Part shown: positions 59,441 to 64,000 of the stretch, piece by piece
Layout of the letters: every line of letters starts with the position of its first letter
How positions within the stretch are numbered: position 1 is the first letter of the stretch
Assembly: GCA_035696165.1 (NCBI GenBank)
Contig: DASRQX010000351.1
Coordinates: forward strand, 37,166-101,165
Reading direction: 5' to 3'
Length of the DNA stretch: 64,000 bases
Origin: Palsa-883 sp035696165
GTDB taxonomy: Bacteria > Pseudomonadota > Alphaproteobacteria > Acetobacterales > Acetobacteraceae
Notes under the pieces: generated by a model
Databases searched by the model: none
Told to the model about the DNA's origin: nothing
What the model saw: only the letters and a program-made list of their open reading frames with translations
Program-made: the position numbers and the translations under genes

Positions 59441-60412
59441 CTACGGTATCAGCACCGTGCTGCCGGTGGTCTTGCGGGATTCCAGCGCGATATGCGCGGC
59501 GGCGGCGTCGCTGAGCTTGAAGGTCTGGTTGACCTGGATCTTCACCGCGCCCTTCAGCACGACGTCGAACAGGTCGGCGGCAGTTGCCTCGAGATCGGCG
59601 CGCTTGGCGGCGTAAGTGGCCAGGGTGGGGCGGGTCAGGAACAGGCTGCCTTTGGCTGCCAGAACGCCGATATCGACCGGCGGCACCGGGCCGGACGCGC
59701 TGCCGAAGCACGCCATCAACCCAAGCGGGGCGAGGCAGTCGAGGCTGGCCGCGAAAGTATCCTTGCCGACGCTGTCGTAGACCACCGGGACCATGGCGCC
59801 TGCCGTGACGTGCTTGACCTTGGCGACCAGGGGTTCGTGGCCGATGACGGTGTGGGCGGCGCCGTGTGCGTGGGCGATCTCGGCCTTCGCCGCGGTGGAG
59901 ACGACGCCGATGACGGTGGCGCCGAGATATTTCGCCCACTGGCACATGATCAGGCCGACGCCGCCGGCGGCGGCGTGCACCACGATCGTGTCGCCCTGCT
60001 TCACCTTGTAGGTGCGGCGCAGCAGATATTGCGCGGTCATGCCTTGCAGCATCATCGCCGCGGCGGTCTCGAAGCTGATCGCGTCGGGCAGCTTGACCAG
60101 GCGGTCGGCGGAGATCACCCGTTGCGTTGCGTAGCCGCCGATGGCGCCGGCGTAGGCGACGCGGTCGCCGACGGCGAGGTTGGTTACCGCGGGGCCAAGG
60201 GCCGCCACCGTGCCGGCGCCTTCCTGGCCGATGATCAGCGGCATGGTCGGCGCCTTGTACATGCCGGTGCGGAAATAGACATCGATGTAGTTCAGTCCGA
60301 CGGCTGCCTGTTTTAGCAGGACCTCGCCGGGGCCGGGTTCTGGGGTTGGGACATCCTCCCATTTCATCACCTCGGGGCCGCCGGGCGCGTGGATTCGGAT
60401 GGCCTTGGTCAT
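59441..60412 (-). CDS. Zinc-independent quinone oxidoreductase (QOR type MDR)
   Basis: A 323-residue medium-chain dehydrogenase/reductase. It has GLNYIDVYFRTGMYKAP (about 39-55), GQEGAGTVAALG and the NADPH motif HAAAGGVGLIMCQWAKYLGA (about 141-160). It lacks the zinc-binding cysteines, as expected of NADPH:quinone reductases. It reduces quinones or reactive alkenals in the cytoplasm. It sits between ogt and the MFS exporter on the same strand, a plausible detoxification group. Confidence 0.93.
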   Translation of the reverse strand: MTKAIRIHAPGGPEVMKWEDVPTPEPGPGEVLLKQAAVGLNYIDVYFRTGMYKAPTMPLIIGQEGAGTVAALGPAVTNLAVGDRVAYAGAIGGYATQRVISADRLVKLPDAISFETAAAMMLQGMTAQYLLRRTYKVKQGDTIVVHAAAGGVGLIMCQWAKYLGATVIGVVSTAAKAEIAHAHGAAHTVIGHEPLVAKVKHVTAGAMVPVVYDSVGKDTFAASLDCLAPLGLMACFGSASGPVPPVDIGVLAAKGSLFLTRPTLATYAAKRADLEATAADLFDVVLKGAVKIQVNQTFKLSDAAAAHIALESRKTTGSTVLIP

Positions 60413-60436
60413 GTCGATCTCCGTTATGCCGCCGTA

Positions 60437-60964
60437 TCAGGCGGCCGCCGAGGTGAAGAGAGGTGTGGCGCGCGCTTCCAGTGCCAGCAGCGCGCGCTTG
60501 GTCGGCAGGCCCTGACCGCCCGAGTAGCCGCCGATGCCGTTGGTTGCGAGCACGCGGTGGCAGGGGATGATGATCGGGATCGGGTTGGTCGCGTTGGCCT
60601 GGCCGACCGAGCGCGGGCTGCCGCCGATTGTTCGCGCGAGATCGGCGTAGTTGCGGGTGGCGCCGTAAGGGATGTCCAACAAGGCGAACCAGATACGGCG
60701 TCGATATGGCGTGCCGGCTGGGTTCAGCGGCAGATCGAAGCGTGTGAGGCTGCCGTCGAAGTAGGCGAACAGTTGGTTGCGCGCGCGGGTCAGCAGATCG
60801 GTAACTGTTTGGTCGCGGCCCCAGCCCCAATCCAGGGAGATGATGGCGTCGGCTTCCTCCGCGATGGTCAGATCGCCGAGGGATGTGTGCAGCGACAGTT
60901 GGGGCAAGTCTGTTGGCCTCCTGAGCCCGGCGCGAATGCCAGCCCCGGGCAGGTTCGTTGTCAA
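60437..60964 (-). CDS. ogt: Methylated-DNA-protein-cysteine S-methyltransferase
   Basis: A 175-residue suicide repair enzyme that moves alkyl groups from O6-alkylguanine in DNA to its own C135 in the PCHRV motif (IIIPCHRVLA, about 131-140). The preceding helix-turn-helix IPYGATRNYADLARTIG (about 98-114) and following GIGGYSGG (N-hinge) are present. It lacks the Ada N-terminal regulatory domain, hence ogt. The gene ends 24 bases before the quinone oxidoreductase start. Confidence 0.94.
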   Translation of the reverse strand: MTTNLPGAGIRAGLRRPTDLPQLSLHTSLGDLTIAEEADAIISLDWGWGRDQTVTDLLTRARNQLFAYFDGSLTRFDLPLNPAGTPYRRRIWFALLDIPYGATRNYADLARTIGGSPRSVGQANATNPIPIIIPCHRVLATNGIGGYSGGQGLPTKRALLALEARATPLFTSAAA

Positions 60965-60986
60965 GGGAGGGCGCCGGGGAGGCGGG

Positions 60987-61061
60987 TGGTGCTGCTGGAG
61001 GGGATTGAACTCTCGACCTCCCCCTTACCAAGGGGGTGCTCTACCACTGAGCTACAGCAGC
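60987..61061 (-). tRNA. tRNA-Thr (GGU)
   Basis: Reading the minus strand, a complete cloverleaf is seen: acceptor GCTGCTG/CAGCAGC, D-arm with TAGCTCAGTGGTAGAGC, anticodon stem CCCCC/GGGGG with loop TTGGTAA (anticodon GGU, threonine), a short variable loop, T-arm GAGAGTTCAATCCCCTC, discriminator A and an encoded CCA. It lies upstream of ogt, with the same orientation. Confidence 0.97.
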
Positions 61062-61177
61062 GCCGGATCAGTGACGCGGGGGCGGCGGGTATACCGCTCG
61101 CGGTGCGCGGCACGCAAGCAGCCGGGTTGGCGGGTGGCGGCTTGACTTGGGGTGGGGCGGGCCATTTCTGTGTGGCC

Positions 61178-61354
61178 ATGGACAAAGAGACAGAGGGTAA
61201 GCCGAGTGCCCGGCCGGCGGTGACCGCACGGGCGGCGGCGGAACAGGCGGCGCGGCGCGCGCGTGAGGCGGCGGCTTTGCGTGCCAATTTGCGCCGGCGC
61301 AAGGAGCAGGCGCGGGCGCGGGAGCTGCGCGCGGACGATGAGGTGCCGCGGTAG
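61178..61354 (+). CDS. Small basic conserved protein
   Basis: A 58-residue Ala/Arg-rich helical protein, MDKETEGKPSARPAVTARAA with AALRANLRRRKEQARARELR. Short proteins with the ALRANLxRRKxQARAR end are seen widely in alphaproteobacteria, with no known function. It is soluble and strongly basic, possibly nucleic-acid binding. The next gene starts 54 bases on. Confidence 0.7.
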   Translation: MDKETEGKPSARPAVTARAAAEQAARRAREAAALRANLRRRKEQARARELRADDEVPR

Positions 61355-61408
61355 GTGTCGCGCACTTCGGGGAAATCTGCGCTAGGGTTTCCGCGAGGAG
61401 AGAACGTC

Positions 61409-62179
61409 ATGGCGCGGATGCTGACGATTGCTGGGGTCAGCCTGGAGATCGAGGAGCGGGGTGAAGGCCCGGCGCTGTTGTTTCTGCATGCCGGCGAGGG
61501 GTTGACGCCGGAGCGGCCGTGGCTCGATCTGCTGGCGGCGAAGTTCCGCGTCATTGCGCCTGCACACCCGGGGTTTGGGCGCTCGGCGCTGCCCGATTGG
61601 GTCGGGTCGGTGGATGATCTGGCGTATCTTTATCTCGATCTGGCGGCGGCGCTGGACCTGCGCGACGCGGTGCTGGTTGGCGCTTGCTTTGGCGGTTGGA
61701 TCGCTACCGAAATGGTGGTGCGCGACACGCGGCGGTTTGCGCGGCTGGTGCTGGTCGATCCTGTCGGCATCAAGGTGGGCGGTGTCACCGAGCGCGACAT
61801 TGCCGACATACACGCGGTCGGCCGGACGGCGTTCATGCAGCTTGCGTGGGCGGACCCGACACGCGGCGAGATCGATATGACGAAGCTGCCGGAGACCGAG
61901 CTGGCGGCGATCGCGCGGGGCCGGGAGTCGCTGCTGGTGTTTGGCTGGAAGCCTTACATGCACAATCCCCGGCTGAAGCACTGGCTGCATCGGATCGATC
62001 TGCCGACGCTGCTGGTGTGGGGCGAGCGGGACGGGATCGTTACGCCGGCCTACGGCGAGCGATGGCGGGAACTTGTTCCGGGGGCGAGGATGGAGGTCAT
62101 TCCGGATGCGGGGCACTATCCGCACTGGGAGCAGCCGGAGGAATTCGTTCGCCGCTTGGCGGCGTTCGCCGGGGTGTGA
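61409..62179 (+). CDS. Alpha/beta hydrolase with cysteine nucleophile
   Basis: A 256-residue alpha/beta-hydrolase. The nucleophile elbow is VGACFGGWIA with C93 in the position normally held by Ser, the acid is D in WGERDGIVTP and the base is H in PDAGHYPHWEQPEE. Cys nucleophiles are known in dienelactone hydrolases, but there the elbow is GYCxGG. The gene is followed 200 bases on by an LLM oxidoreductase on the same strand; they may act together in degrading a ring or ester compound. ATG 61409 is the family start. Confidence 0.88.
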   Translation: MARMLTIAGVSLEIEERGEGPALLFLHAGEGLTPERPWLDLLAAKFRVIAPAHPGFGRSALPDWVGSVDDLAYLYLDLAAALDLRDAVLVGACFGGWIATEMVVRDTRRFARLVLVDPVGIKVGGVTERDIADIHAVGRTAFMQLAWADPTRGEIDMTKLPETELAAIARGRESLLVFGWKPYMHNPRLKHWLHRIDLPTLLVWGERDGIVTPAYGERWRELVPGARMEVIPDAGHYPHWEQPEEFVRRLAAFAGV

Positions 62180-62239
62180 TGGGCAAAGTGTTATACCGGT
62201 GGCAGACAGTCCCCGCTGTCCACTCGTCATGGCTGGCGG

Positions 62240-62306
62240 TCTACGACTTGGCTTCGTGCGGCAGGAGAAGTCGTGGCTGGCCGGCCTTCGCCGGCCATGA
62301 CGGGGG
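62240..62306 (+). repeat. REP-A palindromic repeat, copy 7 (double)
   Basis: An inverted half (TCTACGACTTGGCTTCGTGC) faces a forward copy (GGAGAAGTCGTGGCTGGCCG GCCTTCGCCGGCCATGACGG). The inner stem GGCCGGC/GCCGGCC is a further variant with paired changes. It lies between the hydrolase and the LLM oxidoreductase genes. Confidence 0.75.
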
Positions 62307-62380
62307 TGTGGGCGGCGTACGTCAATACTTTCGCCCGGTGATATCGCTGTATTCGTTCTCGTAACGGGAGGAAACCGCGA

Positions 62381-63583
62381 ATGCGCGTCTGGTACTTTTC
62401 TGAGATGGCCTATCACCCCGCGTGGGCGGAGGGGCTCAAGCGCGGGTCTCTGCGGGTGGTGTTTCCGAATGGGAATCTCGATCCGGTCGAGGCACATGGG
62501 CTGCTGAACCGCTACCTCGACGAATTTGCGCTGTGCGATGAGGTCGGGCTCGATATTATGGTGAACGAGCACCACAGCACGGCGACGTGCATGACCGTTT
62601 CGGTACCGATGGCGCTGGCGGTAATTGCACGCGAAACGAAACGATCGCGGCTGCTGACGCTGGGCAATCCGATCGCCAACCGACCCGATCCGGTGCGGGT
62701 GGCGGAGGAAATGGCCTGGCTGGACGTGCTATCTGGCGGCCGGCTGGAGATGGGGCTGGTGAAAGGTGCGCCGTACGAGATCGCGCCGGCGAATTCCAAT
62801 CCCGCGCGGCTGATGCGGCGCTACTGGGAGGCGCACGACCTGATCCTGAAAGCGCTGTCCACCACTGATGGGCCGTTCAACTGGGAGGGCGAGTACTTCC
62901 ACTACCGGAACGTCAACATCTGGCCGCGGCCGATCCAGCAGCCGACGCCGCCGGTCTGGATGACCGGGATGAGCGTCGATACCGGCAGGCTCGCGGCCGA
63001 GCGCGGACATGTGGTGGGCACGTTGCTGTCCGGCGGTTTGGCCAAGCCGATGTACGACGCCTATCGGACGCGGGCGCGCGAGTTGGGGTGGGAAGCCGGG
63101 CCGGATCGGCTGGCGTTCGCCGCCTGCGTGGGTGTTGGCGCGACGCGGGAGGATGGACTGCGCCGGGCGCACCTGATCGCCGACTATGTGCGGACCTCGC
63201 CGGTGGTGGCGGAGCCGTTCACCAATCCGCCGGGCTACAACTCGATCGGTGCGAATGTGGCGATGTTGAAGGCGGGGCCTCGGGCGCATCGGCTGGTGAC
63301 CGACCGGCAGGGCAACCCGATCGATCACCGCACGGCGTCCGTACAGCAGTTCATGGAGACTGACACGGTGTTTGCCGGGACGCCTGACGACGTGGTGGAA
63401 CAGATCATCGACTTCAACGTGCGAATGGGCGGGGTCGGGCATCTGCTGGCGTTTGGGCAGGGCGGATTTCTGGACCATGCGGACACCAAGGAGAATATTC
63501 GGCTGCTTGGCCAGGAGGTCGCACCTCGGCTGCGTGCGTTGCATCCAGAAGCGGTACGGCCGCGGGTGGCGGCGGCGGAATAA
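62381..63583 (+). CDS. LLM-class flavin-dependent oxidoreductase
   Basis: A 400-residue luciferase-like flavin oxidoreductase. It has MRVWYFSEMAYHPAW at the start, DIMVNEHHSTATC (about 59-71), LLTLGNPIANRPDPVRVAEE and LDVLSGGRLEMGLVKGAPYE (about 114-133), plus the ligand loop VWMTGMSVDT. It is larger than the LLM enzyme at 41.1 kb and not a close copy. CGGGAGG precedes the ATG. Its neighbour hydrolase suggests a common catabolic role. Confidence 0.93.
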   Translation: MRVWYFSEMAYHPAWAEGLKRGSLRVVFPNGNLDPVEAHGLLNRYLDEFALCDEVGLDIMVNEHHSTATCMTVSVPMALAVIARETKRSRLLTLGNPIANRPDPVRVAEEMAWLDVLSGGRLEMGLVKGAPYEIAPANSNPARLMRRYWEAHDLILKALSTTDGPFNWEGEYFHYRNVNIWPRPIQQPTPPVWMTGMSVDTGRLAAERGHVVGTLLSGGLAKPMYDAYRTRARELGWEAGPDRLAFAACVGVGATREDGLRRAHLIADYVRTSPVVAEPFTNPPGYNSIGANVAMLKAGPRAHRLVTDRQGNPIDHRTASVQQFMETDTVFAGTPDDVVEQIIDFNVRMGGVGHLLAFGQGGFLDHADTKENIRLLGQEVAPRLRALHPEAVRPRVAAAE

Positions 63584-63731
63584 TGCGTACGGCGGGCTGG
63601 CAATCAGGGTGTGACCTTTGGATCTCGCTTTGCGAGGTCCCGGGGGGGCGTCAGTTCGCCTGGTCATAGTGAGGGTTAGTAACTATCATTGGTTCTCATT
63701 TTGTGCTATAGTGGGCGGTCAGATTTACCCA
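63584..63731. promoter_or_regulatory. Intergenic region with hairpin and putative promoter
   Basis: ATCTCGCTTTGCGAGGT (63622-63638) is a small hairpin after the LLM gene. AT-rich sequence at 63676-63716 (TAGTAACTATCATTGGTTCT, GTGCTATAGT) looks like a promoter for the gene at 63732: a TATAGT-like -10 with a TTGGTT/TTCTCA-like region upstream. Start sites are not determinable from sequence. Confidence 0.4.
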
Positions 63732-64000
63732 ATGGAGATCGCGCCTGTGTCAGAAAGCTTGCCCACTGGCGCACCGGCCAAGCCACCCTACACCATCCCG
63801 CCGCAGGACTTGCGTGACATGGCGCTGACGCTGCCCCGCCCGCCGGCCGATGCACCAGCGACCGCCTGGCAGGAGGTGGTGCAGGGCGGCCTCGACAGGC
63901 TTGGGGTGCTCGACCCGCGCGATGCGCTGCAGACGATGCTGGCGGTGACGGTGATCGCCACCCATGCCGGCGCCGTCGACGCCTGCCGCCTCGCGTTCGC
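63732..64000 (+). CDS. Hypothetical protein, 5' part only
   Basis: The frame runs off the window end after about 89 codons. It begins MEIAPVSESLPTGAPAKPPY TIPPQDLRDMALTLPRPPAD and continues into helical sequence (LDRLGVLDPRDALQTMLAVT VIATHAGAVDACRLAF). I recognise no catalytic motif. The LDPRDALQTMLAV pattern resembles short proteins that recur in Acetobacteraceae genomes near accessory DNA; that is from memory and needs a search. A GTG at 63747 could also be the start. Confidence 0.6.
   Translation, partial: MEIAPVSESLPTGAPAKPPYTIPPQDLRDMALTLPRPPADAPATAWQEVVQGGLDRLGVLDPRDALQTMLAVTVIATHAGAVDACRLAF

Noticed and set aside
57927..61031. A 1034-codon open frame on the minus strand
   Set aside because: It overlaps the MFS, quinone oxidoreductase, ogt and tRNA-Thr features out of frame; its product is Arg/Pro/His-rich with no domains. 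It is a GC-rich shadow.

Overview
The window is GC-rich, densely coded bacterial DNA with short intergenic gaps. Rho with an alphaproteobacterial-style P-loop, a mitochondrial-fission ELM1-family protein, hemB, prmA, a tRNA-Thr and many ABC importers, Rieske and LLM oxygenases point to an alphaproteobacterium. The family Acetobacteraceae (Rhodospirillales) is my inference from the gene mix and intergenic repeats; no 16S or long marker is present.

Layout. 0-0.6 kb: end of a RES/Xre toxin-antitoxin pair. 1-5 kb: hemB, an SDR, a decayed antitoxin, a small unknown protein and rho. 5.3-11.3 kb: a sugar locus with a GntR regulator and lactonase-like amidohydrolase on the minus strand, divergent from an ABC sugar importer (binding protein and two permeases, no ATPase) and an aldo/keto reductase. 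11.5-14.4 kb: lrgAB and an AraC-type regulator. 14.7-19.3 kb: prmA, a four-gene polar amino-acid ABC importer, and a broken copy of the 3' end of prmA. 19.3-20.2 kb: small unknown genes. 20.4-24.7 kb: an SDR, a 14-TM MFS exporter and a HigBA-like toxin-antitoxin pair, followed by a decayed tandem copy of the exporter 3' end and the pair. 24.7-31.6 kb: cupin, class IV aminotransferase and a complete branched-chain amino-acid (Liv) importer. 31.7-36.1 kb: MetX-like hydrolase, DUF433/DUF5615 toxin-antitoxin pair, MFS transporter, family 9 glycosyltransferase. 36.4-40.3 kb: Rieske dioxygenase alpha and beta subunits, a 5'-truncated glycosyltransferase, a PuuE-like deacetylase. 40.3-48.2 kb: a dead Uma2 nuclease gene, an LLM oxidoreductase, ELM1, two large uncharacterised proteins and a SnoaL-like protein. 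48.3-55 kb: a Tat-exported PaoABC-type molybdenum aldehyde oxidoreductase, then cupin plus aldo/keto reductase divergent from a LysR regulator. 54.9-56.7 kb: a scar of degraded elements (toxin-antitoxin remnant, frameshifted GxxExxY gene inside inverted repeats, 3' half of a tRNA-Ser). 56.8-64 kb: DapA-like aldolase, MFS transporter, quinone oxidoreductase, Ogt, tRNA-Thr, an alpha/beta hydrolase with a Cys nucleophile, an LLM oxidoreductase, and the start of an unknown gene.

The main theme is catabolic versatility: three importers each sit beside plausible metabolic enzymes and local regulators. The second theme is genome flux: at least five toxin-antitoxin loci, two partial gene duplications, several pseudogenes, and three families of dispersed palindromic repeats. 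I saw no intact transposase, integrase, phage module or CRISPR array. I did not find a clear new defence or biosynthetic system. The best leads are the duplicated prmA and MFS/toxin-antitoxin segments, the GxxExxY repeat element, and the uncharacterised proteins at 43.4 and 46.8 kb.
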